A stretch of 64,000 nucleotides of DNA from Nemophila menziesii (GCA_029959085.1 JARWIR010000001.1:18901730-18965729); one strand, 5' to 3'. Counted from the stretch's first letter, positions 1-13,900 are shown. Translations and numbers: made by a program. The notes: generated by a model not told the origin, from the sequence alone.

Positions 1-2592
1 TTTCTCTTAGACTAGAACCCCCCATGGATGATATTGTTTCGCCTACTCAATCGGCTTTCATTAAAGCAAGGACTATTCAAGATAACATCCTGATTGCACA
101 AGAAGTTTCTTTTTTCTCAAATCAAATAGGATATCAAATAATCACTATGCGGATGTTAAGATTGACATCGAGAAAGCTTAAGATCAGGTCAATTGGGAAT
201 TTCTACTTCAAATATTGGAAAAAATTGGTTTTTGTAAGAAATGGAGATATTGGATTTTGAAATTGTATATAACTGTGTCATTTCAAATCAAAGTCAATGG
301 TTAAAGACGTAAGAAGTTTAACACGAAATAAGGTATTATACAAGGAGATCTTCTATCCTCATCGTTGTTTATATTATTGACTGAATTACTTATCAGTCTT
401 ATCAACGAGCAGTGTAGAGAAGGAAACATCAAAGGTATCTCAATTACCAGAAAATGTCCAAAGCTTACGCATCTTTTATTTGATAATGATTACTTTTTTT
501 GTTGGTGTTAACAAAAACGAGATTGAATCTTTTAAGAAAACTATTGAAATATATTGCACTCCTATTGGTCAAAAAATAAAACTTTGCAAAATCAGCAATC
601 TTGTTCATCAACTGTACACCAAAGGACATTTACAAAAAGACGTCAGATTTTTTTTAAAATAGGGTCACCATATCCCTGGGTAAGTACCTTGGAATTCCGC
701 TCACCCTTAAAAGATCTAAAATGGAGAATTTGGAATATATTAAAGATAAAATCTTGTGAAAATCGACCAATTGGGTCTCTAATTTACTTTCTGATGGGGG
801 GTAAAGAAGTCTTGATCAAAGCAGTGCTACAATCAATCCCAAACTATGCGATGTCAATCATGGAAATCCCGAAAACATTATGCAAAAAATTGAAAATTTA
901 TTGGTCAATTTCTGGTGGGACGTGAGCCACATAAATAAAATACATTAGGTCTCTTGGGAAAAAATCTAGATTTAAGGCTATGGGGGTATCGGGTTTAGAG
1001 ATTTCCAGAAAATGAACATTGCTTTACTCGCTGGTCAAGCATGTAAACTTATCAACAATCCTAACCCTTTGTTGGCCAAGGTTCCTATAGGTATATATTT
1101 TCCAAACTCTTCGTTATGGGAGGTGAAATTTGTTTAAAAATAATCATGGAGCTGGGGGGTAGTATTTCTAAAGGCCTTTAATTTCATAAAGACTGTGTGT
1201 GGCGGATTGGAAATGGTTTAACAACAAATATCTGGGAGGATGCTTGGTTTGGAAAAGATACAAAGATGGATAAACCGGAGGTTGTTGTTTATCGGTGGTC
1301 GTGCATCTGTTTAAAAAGGAGTTTACATGTTGGGATATGAGCAAGGTTAACAAATTATGCCCGCCAAAGATGGTTGATGTTATCGTAAGAATTCCGATTA
1401 TGCAATTGGAAAAAGATGACAAGATCATATGGCTATTTATGAAAGATGCGAATTATTCTACAAAGTCGGGATATCATATGCTTGTTCAAGATGAAATCAG
1501 TTTGGGAGGACGGTCCCCTAAAACAGTGGAAGAGAATAGGAGCGAGATCTAGAAAATCGTGTGGAATTTTAACATACCAGCAAAGATTAGAATTTTTGGA
1601 TGGAAAGTGAGTAAAGGGGTCTTACCAACAAAAATTAATCTCCATAAAAATAAACGTGTTAATAATGAGTTATGTGAATGGTGCGAAATGGAGGACAGAT
1701 CGATCGAGCATTTGCTTCTTAAGTGTCCATTTAGTTGTGGAGTGTGGGCATCGTTACCACTTCAGATAAAAATTAATAAAAGGAAATAAAGGAAATATTT
1801 AGACTGGATTATCAATGTCACAAACGACATGTCTTAAAACAAAAGTTACAGGAAAAAAATCGGTGCAACTATTTTTTTTGACAATGTGGTTCATCTGGAC
1901 GGCCAGGATGAGCGGTTTCTTTGAAAACAAGAAATGGGTGGTGAATGATATAATCAAAAATACAAAAAAAATTAATCTACGATCTATTTGGCTAGCCGAC
2001 TGTTCATCAGCAATCTGTATTTGGCAACGATATAGTTAATGATGTGAAAGAATGCAAAGAAAATCATGTTATATCAAATAACTCAAATTTTATCTGGTTT
2101 AGTGATGCATTGTTACCAAAGATTGGGAGGTGGTGGGAATTTCTTCAGTTGTTGTGGATAGGAATGGTGTTTTTCGATTTAAAATCACGAGAAAATGTAA
2201 AATTAAATAAAATGTAGAAGGTGAAGCATGGGCGGTCATACTGGCCATGAGGTTAGCTGTTGATCTCAACCTTAGAAGTTGCTCGTTCAACTCTAATAAA
2301 CTTGATGTTGTTCAAGATATTTACAAGATAGCACGTTCTAACTAGGTGACCCAGCCTATTTTGGATGAAATCTGTAAATGGATTGACAAATTTCCGAAAT
2401 CAAAAATTCAGCACATTAGAAGGAGTCTTAACAAGATTGCAGACTCTTTGCGAAGAGTGTGAGAATGAATATCGATCTCTCATAATGGGAATGCTTTACA
2501 CTATTTGTTAGTTTTACTATCCGAATAAGTTTTGTTGTAAAAACGGTGTTAGAAAACCGTGTTCTTTATTGTTTCTCTTGTAAAAGAAAAAA
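1..2592 (+). pseudogene. decayed LINE (non-LTR retrotransposon), 3' two thirds
   Basis: Pieces of a plant L1-type ORF2 lie in order on the + strand but in several frames with stops. At 24-200 is the reverse transcriptase stretch with SPTQSAFIKARTIQDNILIA. At 660-925 is the thumb-side motif GGKEVLIKAVLQSIPNYAMS. At 1559-1789 is a zf-RVT zinc-binding domain (CEWCEMEDRSIEHLLLKCPF). At 2080-2460 is RNase H-like sequence (GEAWAVILAMRLAVDL, then KLDVVQDI). The 3' end looks to be an A-rich tail near 2585-2592. The endonuclease and the 5' part would lie before the window. It cannot be functional because no domain is in an open frame of useful length. The family assignment is firm; the exact 3' end is a guess. 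Confidence 0.85.
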
Positions 2593-2881
2593 ATTACTAA
2601 CATGACAGTCACAATAACTTTATAATCGATTATATGTTATAATCGAGCACACTTAGGTAGTGATTGGTATGTTATAATAGATTTAGGTAGTAATGAGTTC
2701 AGAAATGTTATAAGATTGGGAATGTAATGAACTTTGTACGCATTCTACAGTGTTTGGTATGTTATATGAATGGGAATTTAATGGTCTAGTTGATTTCAAA
2801 CTTGCGCTAGTAACTAGTTTAACTAAATGAGATTGTAAATAAGTTATTTAAAATACAAGGTAATTCTTATATCATTATAAT

Positions 2882-3492
2882 CAGTGTTCTAAAAGACGTT
2901 AGGCGGGAGACTAATAGTTGTGCAGATTGGTCAGCAAAGGACGGGTTGAGGAGTCGAATCTCACACCCCACCTTTGAAGATCCTCCAGATGGCTTGTGGG
3001 GAGTGTTAAAGATGGACATGTGCGCTTGGAAGACTCCACGAAGAATATTTACATCTGATTTTGCGGATTTATTAAGTTTGTAATGGTTTCTTAAATCCAC
3101 GATCTTTTGACCTCCCATGTAATAAAAAAGGCATTAGGCGGACGGTTAACCACCTTAGAGCGCCTAGGGAATCAGGCGGACGCCTAGGCGGAGTCTGAGC
3201 GTTTTCTTGCTAGGCGATTTTGAATAATAATAAATTATATTTGAATATTTTTTTGAAATTATATAATTTTTGAAATAAGTTTATATAATATTATTATGTC
3301 AAAAAATGATTTTTATTTTATTTTTTGTATTAAAAATGGTCTTTTTATTATTTTTAGCCTCCAGACCGCCTAAGTCTGTCTAGGCCTGCTTGGGGCCTTC
3401 TGGGGACCGCTTGGAGGCCGCCTGCGCCATTTTCGGAAGGTACATTACCTTCTAGCATCTAGGAGCCGCCTAGGCCGATTTTTAGAACAGTG
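2882..3492. mobile_element. hAT-type non-autonomous DNA transposon with 8-bp target duplication
   Basis: The ends are inverted copies: CAGTGTTCTAAAA at 2882 and TTTTAGAACAGTG ending at 3492 (one mismatch). They are flanked by ATTATAAT (2874-2881) and ATTATGAT (3493-3500), an 8-bp duplication with one mismatch, which is the hAT signature. Subterminal sequence is full of short TAGGCGG/CCGCCTA motifs on both sides. No transposase is encoded. A separate insertion appears to sit inside it (2907-3129). Confidence 0.75.
2907..3129 (+). mobile_element. possible SINE nested in the hAT element
   Basis: The host element reads GACGTTAGGCGG before this block (2895-2906) and GGCATTAGGCGG after it (3130-3141), which looks like an imperfect target duplication. 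The block has a pol III box-B-like GAGTCGAATCTC at about 2949-2960 and ends in an A-rich tail (TGTAATAAAAAA). No known SINE family was recognised, so this rests on the duplication and the tail. Confidence 0.4.
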
Positions 3493-3500
3493 ATTATGAT

Positions 3501-3824
3501 ATAGTATTAATTTTAATAAAATACAATATAAAAATAAATTTAGTTTCATAATTTGTATATATAATTCGATTAGTCTTAGATACTTACACTCTGATTTTAA
3601 CTTTTAGTGAGAATATATAATAGTCGAACGGTTGATGCGATTTAGAATTCAGTTTGTTAGTCATTAATTAGATAACTTGTTTAATTGTTATTGATAAGTA
3701 AAAATATAATAAATTTAATTAGAATTGTTATTTCATCATAATATTTTGATAACTATGTTGTTTCATGATTTATGGGTATGTAAAAAATAATAATTTTTTT
3801 GTTATAATTCTCTTTACAATATAG

Positions 3825-3876
<52 letters not shown>

Positions 3877-4764
3877 ATCTTATATAATATTGAATAATTT
3901 ATGTCTATCTGTAATCTTATGTATAATTTTTTTTTGAGTTTGTAAAATGATAATATGAGTTATTACATATATCGTCAGAGGCATATCTTATATAGGCCGG
4001 GAGAGGGGGGTCATGCCCCCCCTGAATCTATATAGTACCTAGATGTAATTGTGTCCCGAAAAATAATTATCCTCTTCTAAACATTTATGTAAAAAATGCA
4101 TGTTCTAAATAATATACACTTCGAATAGAGTAGAGGTCAGGGGTTCAAATATTAGTATTTGGTTTTTTCCTCCCAAATATACATGTAATAAAAAATTATT
4201 TACAAAATAAATTTATACATGATTTGAAGTTATAAAAATATTCTTGTTATTTAATATAGTAAATTTAAATTATAAATTCGTCAATTTTCATAAAATCAAC
4301 TTATTAAATATTGCAATTTTTTTATGAAAGACTCGGTTTTGAATTTAAAAATAGTAATACTTTGTAATTTATTATAAATTAATATAATTCTAATGAATAT
4401 TATATAAATTAAGTGTAATGGTGGTAGTTTACTTATTTCGGGTAATCTCATTTCTTAAAGAGATAAGCAACATAATCGTGTTGGATTTTTATATTTGCAT
4501 TTTAACATTGAATGTTATATATTTATGTATCCTATTTTTATTTAAAAAAAATTCTGGAAATATTAACCTCCATATATTTCAAACTCTTTTCAATTTATCT
4601 TCTGAATTCATCCCTATCTATGGTTGGATGAAAAATGAATATAATAAGAAATGTGTCATACCTTAAGTTTAACAAAATTATTTTAATTTACAAAAAAATG
4701 TTGATTACAGTTATGATTGTAATGAATCGTACTTGTTACGTAACGAAAACCTCTATAATATTGT
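3501..4764. other. AT-rich intergenic DNA, no gene seen
   Basis: No ORF here has coding character. Around 3975-4060 is a fragment with GGGGGGTCATGCCCCCCCTG, a phrase typical of old plant DNA-transposon debris; similar phrases recur near 21610, 23800 and 54550. Confidence 0.5.
3826..3872. repeat. (TA)n microsatellite
   Basis: An uninterrupted alternating TA run of about 47 bp within AT-rich DNA. Confidence 0.95.
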
Positions 4765-5447
4765 TGTAAAATCTCAATGTAAAATCGTGTTATCTTTGAC
4801 AAAAATAGATCAAAGATCTATGGTTAAAAACTCGTTTCCAAATCCAGACAAACAAGTAAAGAAAATTGCAGAAAATAAAGAACATAAAGATTTATCGTGG
4901 TTCAGCACTAAAGGCCTACATCCACGTTGAAGCCATCCAAGGGAGATGCTTCATGCACTATCAAGCACGGTTACAACTTCAGATCGGATTGTTCAGAAAT
5001 ACAAGCATAGAAACCGAGAGCTTCAATCAGAAACCCTAACACCAATTGAGAAATACTACCCAATTAATCAAGCCAAATACTTGATTTATCAATTCTAATC
5101 AAGTTTCTTTATAATCACAGAAACTTGATGTTACAAAACCCAAAACCTATCTGCTGAAGAAGATGAGAGAGTGGAAGAGACGAAGTCAAAGAAGAGAAGA
5201 AGAAGTCTAACCAAATGAGAGAAAGTGAGGTATATATATATATGAAGTAGTGGAGGGATTTAATCCCAGCCCTCCATATCTTATATCTTTCAAGGGCCAG
5301 GATACAACCACGTGGTCCCTCATATAATAAGTCATTCCCGTAAAAACCACTCCAAGTGATTTATTGATTCAAGTCAATATATAAGCCACATAAGCATCCG
5401 ACTCGCGTCCACCTCATTAAAGTTAACTATTGTTGACTTTACTTTCA
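4765..5447 (-). repeat. 3' LTR of the old Copia element
   Basis: In + orientation it runs from TGTAAAATCTCAATG to GTTGACTTTACTTTCA. It matches 9903-10586 almost end to end, with scattered substitutions. Confidence 0.93.
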
Positions 5448-5598
5448 AAAATCTCCACCTTAAAGTCATCACTCTCCATTTTTGAAATATTTCTTCATCA
5501 CCAGTTGTCATCCACTTCTCAGTGCACAAACCATCTCCCATTGGTTGCTTCAAAATCTGCACAACAAAAAAAACACAAAATAATTAATAATATATATT

Positions 5599-5660
5599 AC
5601 CCAACATTCAACAAACTCAAGCAATGCTTACCCAACATTCAACAAACTCAAGCAATGCTT
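5599..5660. repeat. 31-bp tandem duplication inside the old Copia
   Basis: Two identical 31-bp units, each beginning ACCCAACATTCAACAAACTC, abut at 5629/5630 between the RNase H region and the 3' LTR. Confidence 0.9.
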
Positions 5661-5883
5661 AAATTTGCTAATTGTTACAACTTTACTTCCCATATCTGCA
5701 GGGTTATACTCAGTAGGAACTTTTATATGTTTAATTCCTTCAGATCCAAGCCAATTTCTGATAAAATAAAATTTAACATCCACATGTTTAGTTCTTTCAT
5801 GATCGGATTCTTACTCAAATGTATAGCACTTTGACTGTCGCTAAATATAGTAGCACTTGACTTAATCAACTTTAATTCACCTG

Positions 5884-8800
5884 TCAAACCCTATAACCAA
5901 ATGCTTCCTTAAAACAATCACAAAATACAACATACTCAGATTCAGTGGTAGATAATGCCACTAAAGGCTGTAATTGTGATTTCCATGTTATGCAATTTCT
6001 ACCAAGGGTAAAACAGTAAGAAGTTGTTGATTTTCTACTATCTTTGTCACCAGCAAAATCTGCATCCACATAACCTATTAACTCAAAAGGAGCATTTCTG
6101 TTACCATAACACAAACTCACATTCAAAGTACTACTTATATAAGATACAACCCATTTTAAAGTTGTCCAGTGTTCAGGACCTGGATTTGACATATATTTGT
6201 TGAGTACAGAGATAGCATATCATAGATAAGGTCTTGTACTGATTATGGCATACATAAGTGACCCAATCACATTGGCGTAAGGAATATAGCTCATTTTAAC
6301 CTTTTCAGAACTATTTCTGGGACATTGATTCTTGCTCAAGATAAAAATACCTTGCTAAAGGCATATCAACTTTCTTACAATTCAAATTACCATATTTCTC
6401 AACCAGTTTTACCAGATAGGGTTTTTGATGCAGCTTTAGGCTACATTGTTTCCTGTTTCCTGTTTCTCTTTATAACCGTACCAAGGATCTTTTTGGCTTT
6501 GCCCAAATCCTTCATATCAAACTCAAAATTCAAATCAGCTTTAAGCTTATTAATTCTCTGCGCTGAATCACTAATTAGAAGCATATCATTAACATATAAT
6601 AACAAAAATAGCATACTTTAAGCTAACACATTGTAATACAAACAACTATCATAATCACTTCTCTTAAAACTAAACTCAGAACAAAAGTGTCAAATCTTTT
6701 ATACCATTGCCTAGGAGATTGTTTAGGACCATACATAGATTTTTTAAGTAAGCATACATAATCAGGATATTTGGGATCCACAAATCCCTCAGGCTGTCTC
6801 ATGTAAATATTTTCATCAAGTTCACCATGCAGAGAAGATGTTTTAACATCAAGTTGTTCAAGTTTCAGATTAAAACATGCAACATAAGATAACATCGTTC
6901 TAATAGTTTTAAACTTAACCATATGAGCAAATATTTTATGACAAACTATGCCTTCTCTTTGTGTATAACCCTTAGCTACAAGCCTTGCCTTATACCTAGG
7001 TGGATCAGTGTCACTTTAACCTTCTTGAATATTATATAACCACCTACATTCTATCAATTTATGTCAGTAGGGGGTTTTACTAATATCCAGGTATTGTTAA
7101 CATGTAAAGAACTCATTTCCTCTTTCATAGCAGCTATCCAACAAGTCTTGTTCTCAGATTTCAACACCTCAGTATAAGCTCCAGGTTCAGAATTTGTTAC
7201 CTCAGTAGATGCAATTAATGTAGTGTATACAAGCTCAGCATAGGAATACCTAGTAGAAGGTTTTGGATCCCTTCTTTCTCTATCTCTAGTTAACTGATAG
7301 TTGGCTAGACTTTCTTGAAGAGAATCTTGGGCTGTATCAATCTCTGAGTGTGGCTCAGAGTGACCTGACTACTCAGTAGGTTGGGTTCCTCCAGTTTCTT
7401 CTTCTGTGACTGGATCAGATGGGACATCATCACTTCCAGTTTGAATAGGCTCCACCTCAATCTCAGTACCCTCAAGAACAGTTTCAGGTTCAGTTATATC
7501 ATTACCTGAAATCACAACACTTTTCTTGTAAGGAAAGTTAGTTTCATCAAATATAACATCCCTACTAATGATAATTATAATGCCATTAACCTGTAACCTT
7601 TAGTGCCATGCATAGACTGGAAACCAAGAATACACATTTCAGTGAATTAGGGTCTAATTTACCTTCTCTATTATGAGCATATGCAGCACAACAAAAAATT
7701 CTTAATTCAGACAGATCAGGTTTTTTGTTATTCCATAATTCCATAGGGCATTTTATATTAAGTGACCTGTTTGGGCTCCTATTAATTAGATAAGTAGCAG
7801 CATATAGAGCCTCATCCCAAAAGGACTTAGACAAACATGAGGTAAAAAGTAAACACCTATTTTTTTCAAGTAAGGTCCTATTCATTCTCTCAGCAACCCC
7901 ATTTTGCTGAGGGGTTTTTCTAACAGTTCTATGTCTCAGAATGCCATGGGATTTACAGAAATTATCAAACTCCTCATTACAAAATTCCAAACCATTATCA
8001 ATTCTTAATGTTTTAACACATTTTCAAGTTTTTTTTCATGCAAAACTACCCAATCTTTTATAGTATTAAAAGTGTCACTTTTATTTTTTAACAGAAAGGT
8101 GCATACCCTCCTAGAGTAATCATCAACTAAGGACAAAAATAATTTCTTCTCCCCTATGTGTTTCATGTTTCTCAGGGCCCCACAAATTAGCATGAATATA
8201 TTCAAGTATGCATTTAGACAAATGAACCCCAGCAGTAAACTTCAACCTATGTTGTTTAGCCAACACACATGGTTCACAAAAGTTAAGAGTAGAGTTTGGA
8301 TCCTTACCAAGCATACCATCCTTGCTTAACACATTGAGTCCTAATTGACTCATGTGCCCTAATCTCAAGTGCCACTTAACAGTAGCTTCATTCTCAATAT
8401 TAGTCTCAATATTGTTAGAATCAAATATAATGCGCATATCAAGAACATATAAACCATAAATTTTCTTTCCACACAGGACAAGTTTATCATTCTTATGCAC
8501 ATTAATTACACCATTACATACATCATACACACATCCAAGGTCATCTAACACACCTAAGGATATAAGATTTCTCTTCAGGTCAGGTATCCATCTCACATTA
8601 GTGAGGCTTACCACATTACCATTATCAAGCCTCAAATAAACATTACCAATCTCAGCAACTTGACAAGTAATTTTATTCTCCATATATACAGTTTCAGAAT
8701 TAACCTCTTTTAAGTCATAAAAACATTCCTTGTTAGGGCTCATGTGAAATGTACAACCAAAATCTAAAATCAACCTAGATTTATAGGTAATATCAGATAT

Positions 8801-9663
8801 ATTCAGAACTTCACATGTATCATCATGTTTTAGGGGCACACAAGCAAGATTGGTCTCATGATTATTCACATTTTTATTCTTAAGAGCATAACAGTTCTTT
8901 TCAATATGTCCAGGCTTTCCACAGTGATAACATTTTCTATATTTAGACTTGTTCTTAATCCATTTATTCTTTTTCTTCAATTTATTAGATTTAGCATGCT
9001 CAGGGGACTCAGGTTTATGCTTCTTAAACAAATTATTACCTACACGTTTCAAGTTTTTCAATTTAAGCTCCCTAGTTTTCAAAGAAGCAACAATCTGATC
9101 AAAAGTAGGTATAACAGTAGAGTATTGAACAACATTTTTAACAACTTGGTAAGATTCAAGAATAGCATTCAAGAGGATCATACATTTACTAGTCTCATCT
9201 AAAGCCATATCAGAACCTTTCAAAACCAAGTTAAGTTTCAAGAATTCATCTACATTCTCATCTATAGTTTTTGAGGAATCCATTTTATAAGAAAACAAAT
9301 TTCCTTTCAGAAAATCCAAGTTAGGAGTACAAAATTAACAGAATATAAAGATTTGAGTTTACCCCGAAGTTCAATGGCAGTTTCAGCACCATCCACTTTC
9401 CTTATAATATTGTCAGAAAGATTCAAGAATAGTAGATTATAAGCCTCCTATCTTATTTCATTAACTCGCTTTAGTGATTCTTCTGACCAGTTATCATGAT
9501 TAGATTCAAGAGCAGCTAACACTTTATTGTGAGATAGTAATACTCGCATTTTCTTTTTCCAAACTCCAAAATCATTCTTTCCATCAAACACAGATACTTT
9601 TAGCCTTGTTGTAGCGACTATATTATACCTATATATCAGAAATAGATACACAACACAAGGCAA
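5884..9663 (-). pseudogene. broken Copia gag-pol
   Basis: Read on the minus strand. At 9663-9448 is the start of gag (FDGKNDFGVWKKKMRVLLSH). At 9319-8123 is the rest of gag, with a CCHC zinc knuckle (CYHCGKPGHIEKNC), then protease (LILDFGCTFHMSP, where the catalytic DSG of the family reads DFG) and the pre-integrase region (HLRLGHM). At 7990-7586 is the integrase core with TPQQNGVAERMNRTL. At 6922-6623 is reverse transcriptase (LDVKTSSLHGELDENIYM). Around 6620-6560 is a YVND-type version of the active site in another frame. At 6192-5884 is RNase H (YVDADFAGDKDSRKSTTSY). Frameshifts and stops separate the blocks, so no polyprotein can be made. Confidence 0.92.
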
Positions 9664-9902
9664 CAGTTATTAGGGTTAGATTTAAACGCAAAACCCTAGA
9701 AATTTCAACTCTAGGATATCGATTTTGAAAACCCCTAAGAGGCTTTTAGATCTATGAGTTTCAATAAAAGATAATGAACTTTTATTGTAGAGAAAATATT
9801 TTTAGAAGACTTATAAACCGCCAAAACACAGATCTGTAAGTTACACAACAAATCTTTTCCAAAAACATTTTTACACAAAATCATAATAAGCTCTGATACC
9901 AC

Positions 9903-10586
9903 TGTAAAATCTCAATGTAAAATCGTTTTATCTTTGGAAAAAATAGATCAAAGATCTATGGTTAAAAACTCGTTTCCAAACCCAGAGAAATAAGTAAAGG
10001 AAATTGCAGAAAATAAAGAACACAAAGAATTATCGTGGTTAAGCACTAAAGGCCTACATCCACGTTGACGCCATCCAAGGGAGATGATTCATGCACTATT
10101 AAGCACGGTTACAACTTCAGATCAGATTGTTCAAAAATACAAGAATAGAAACCGATAGTTTCAATCAGAAACCCTAACAGCAATTGAGAAATACTACCCA
10201 ATTAATCAAGCCAAATACTTGATTTATCTATTCTAATCAAGTTTCTTTATAATCACATAAACTTGATGTTACAAAACCCTAAACCTATCTGCTAAAGAAG
10301 ATGAGAGAGCGGAAGAGACGAAGTCAAAGAAGAAAAGAAGAAGTCTGACCAAATGAGAGAAAGTGAGGTATATATATATATGAAGTAGTGGAGAGATCTA
10401 ATCCCAACCCTCCATATCTTATATTTGTCAAGGGTCAAGATGTAGCCACGTGGTCCCTCATATAATAAGTCATTCACGTAAAATCCACTCCAAGTGATTT
10501 ATCGACTCAAGTCAATACATAAGCCACATAAGCATCCAACTCGCTGCTACCTCATTAAACATTGACTATTGTTGACTTTACTTTCA
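9903..10586 (-). repeat. 5' LTR of the old Copia element
   Basis: This LTR partners 4765-5447. The primer-binding site lies immediately to its left in + coordinates (9890-9901). Confidence 0.93.
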
Positions 10587-10977
10587 ACAAATATGATTAC
10601 AGAATAAATAGCATTACAGAGTTGATTAGTACTAATCATAATAATGAGTAATGTCATTAAAGCAAGGCCAAGCACACCTTAATGGTAGCTCATGATACTT
10701 GATAAGTTCCACGTCATCATCATAAAGATTTAACTAAAGCATATAACCAGTATCCCTGCGTTGTAGGGAACCAACTCCATGTTAGCATTTCACTAGAAAA
10801 AGACAGACAAGAATAGTACATATTGCAATTTGCAATTTTTGCATGATTGAAGCTATATTTTCTAGTATAAATTAAAAAGGTCAAGTCACTTGCTAACCCA
10901 ACATTCAACTGAAACTGACAAAGTAACTAAAGCTTGGTGCTAAGCTTCTCTCCCTCAGCTTCCGTAATCCTTATCTA
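10587..10977. other. short upstream region of the CLC gene
   Basis: This is AT-rich DNA between the Copia LTR and the CLC start codon. Part of the 5' leader and the promoter must lie here. I see no clear TATA box at the expected place. The Copia insertion therefore ends only about 390 bp before the start codon. Confidence 0.5.
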
Positions 10978-13900
10978 ATGGAGGAGCTAAACCATCTAGC
11001 AGATGCAGCCATGGCAGGACAGTCAAAAGAAGATGAAGAAGAAGAAGAAAGGGATCCAGAAAGCAATACACTACGTCAGCCTCTTATTAAAGGAAACCGA
11101 ACACTTTCAGCAAGTCCATTAGCCATGGTCGGAGCTAAGGTTTCTCATATTGAGAGCTTGGACTATGAGTAAGATCAGTTATAAGGCAATTTTCATTTTT
11201 CACATTTTCTTGATCCTCTTAAACATTTATGTATTATGAGAAGTAATCTTTTTTGATGCAGGATTAACGAAAATGATTTATTTAAGCATGATTGGCGAAA
11301 AAGATCAAAAGCTCAGATATTGCAATACGTCTTCCTGAAATGGATAATGGTGTTCCTAGTTGGATTACTAACAGGAGTGATTGCTGCTCTTATTAATCTT
11401 GCCGTGGAAAATATAGCAGGATACAAACTCCTGGCTGTGGTTGGGTACATCGAGAAGGAAAGGTAAAAAAACATATTCCTGATCCTCAAAGCCTTATTAT
11501 AGGTAAAGAGTAATGATATATACATGATGTGGCTAATTTGATTGGATGTGTATTCAAGAAAGGATACAGTTAGATTGAAAAAATAAGAGGTTTAATAATT
11601 AACATCTAATCAAATCAGTAGTATTTTTGTGGTAATATATCTAATGTGATAAAATATATAAAGGATAATGAAATGGAATTTGCAGATATGTGGCGGGACT
11701 TGTATGTTTTGTTGGAATCAATTTCCTTCTAACTTTGGTGGCTGCTATTCTGGTTGTTTTCTTCGCACCCACGGCTGCTGGGCCTGGAATACCGGAAATT
11801 AAAGCCTACCTTAATGGGATAGACACTCCAGACATGTTTGGAGCTACAACACTTATTGTCAAGGTGGGTGGCTCTACAATAGTAATATTTAAATAAAATT
11901 ATGTTTATGATAATTAGTTGTAGTTCAACTCGCACAAAGCTAGCTTCTGCTGATGTTCAGCCATTTTTAGTTTTTTAACCGGTTTTTAATGTCTGCAACC
12001 AGGGGTGGGCTGCAGCACCAGGGTCCTGTGCGAAATTCTCAGCTTTTACACTCTACTCTTTTTTTTTTTTTTAAATGATAGCCCCCACTGAAAATTATGT
12101 ACTGTACTTTATTGGGTTAAACATAATCAAATAATATATTAATATGTCAGGTTAAGATAATCAAATTGTGAGATAGGGTAAATAACCCCCAGAAACCCTC
12201 ATCTTTCGCTTGTTTTCTTGGAAATGGCCGAATTTCAAAATATACATCCTATGCCATATCTTTCATTTTTTTGCCCGACGTTAATGATCCATTAGTTATT
12301 GGACGAAATTAGAATGTGCAAGGCACAAAAATGGAAGATAGAGCATGAAATGCACATTTTGAAAGACAAGACCATAATTATTCCATCCGAATAATTAACG
12401 GGGCATTAAAGTTGGACACAAAAATGAAAAATATGACCAATTCGAAGATCATGTTATGTTGAGGAAAACACGGGAAAGATGAGGACCTTCTAGGGATATT
12501 TACACTTGTGAGATATATTAAATTAAATGAATAATTCGAGTACATAGTGTAAAAATATTAATGTTTATTTTCTTTACAGATCATCGGAAGTATTGCAGCT
12601 GTTTCAGCAGGCTTAGATCTAGGCAAAGAAGGGCCATTAGTCCATATTGGAAGCTGTCTTGCTTCTTTACTTGGTCAAGGGGGAACAGATGATTATCGTA
12701 TTAAATGGGCATGGCTACGTTATATAAATAATGATCGTGACAGGCGAGACCTCATCACATGTGGATCCTCATCAGGTGTATGTGCAGCTTTTAAATCCCC
12801 AGTAGGTGGTGTACTATTTGCTTTGGAAGAGGTTGCAACATGGTGGAGAAGTTCTCTTCTCTGGAGAAGTTTCTTCAGTACAGCTGTAGTAGTTGTAGTT
12901 CTTAGAGCCTTCATGGAATATTGCAAATCGGGTGATTGTGGCCTTTTCGGTAAAGGAGGGCTGATTATGTTTGATGTGAGTGGTGTTTCGGTGAGTTATC
13001 ATTTCGTAGATATTATACCTGTAGCTGTGATTGGAGTACTCGGAGGACTTTTGGGAAGCCTTTATAATCATCTCCTTCATAAGGTCCTCAGGCTTTACAG
13101 TCTCATTAACGAGTACGTAATACTATCTTTTTAACTATCCATTCTCTATAGAGTGATTGATCGAACCATAATGGTAATATAATACATTAGTTCCCATAAG
13201 AGATAAAGTTAGCCCCTATACAGTAAGTATATACAGAAATTAAGCAAAAATTGCGGATCACAACGATTGTTCTAACTTTTAGTCCTCCACATCCAAAAAA
13301 TTAAAATCTGTCCCTAACTATATGTCTGTATATTAAGCATAAATTGTGTTACAGATCCTATATTATGAAAAAAAATTACTAATATAATATTTTATATAGT
13401 GGTCAATTTTATTTTTTCTTCCAAAGTTGGCTTCCCTGAGCTCTATGTGGCTCCGCCCTGAAACTAAGAACCTATTTCGCATGTTAAATTCTCACGTCTG
13501 AGCTCCAATTTCATGCAGGAAGGGCAAACTACATAAACTTCTACTAGCTCTCAGTGTCTCCCTCTTCACATCGGTATGCCTATATGGACTTCCATTCCTT
13601 GCTGCATGTAGACCTTGTGATTCCACGGTTGTCGATGTTTCTTGCCCCACGACCGGACGAACAGGAAACTTTAAGCAACTCAATTGCCCAGAGGGACACT
13701 ACAATGATCTAGCTACCCTTCTCCTCACTACAAATGACGATGCTGTGCGAAATGTTTTCTCCATAAACACTCCACGAGAATATCAAATCGGATCTCTCGT
13801 AATCTTCTTCGTGTTATATTGCATTTTGGGGCTTATCACTTTTGGAATTGCCGTTCCAACCGGTTTATTCCTCCCTATCATCCTCATGGGTTCAGCTTAT

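Larger units (their letters stand above)
4765..10586 (-). mobile_element. old Copia LTR retrotransposon, both LTRs present
   Basis: Two direct repeats of about 683 bp (4765-5447 and 9903-10586) bound an internal region coding, on the minus strand, gag, protease, integrase, reverse transcriptase, RNase H in that order, which defines Copia. On the minus strand the right LTR is the 5' one. One base past it lies the primer-binding site TGGTATCAGAGC (9890-9901), complementary to initiator Met-tRNA. A purine tract (AAGGTGGAGATTTT, complement of 5448-5461) precedes the 3' LTR. LTRs open TG and close CA. They differ at several positions per 100 bp and the coding region is full of breaks, so it is old. 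I find no matching 5-bp target duplication (ATTGT left, ACAAA right). Confidence 0.93.

Noticed and set aside
4418..4666. 82-codon + ORF
   Set aside because: AT-rich, no domain, no splice or promoter context.
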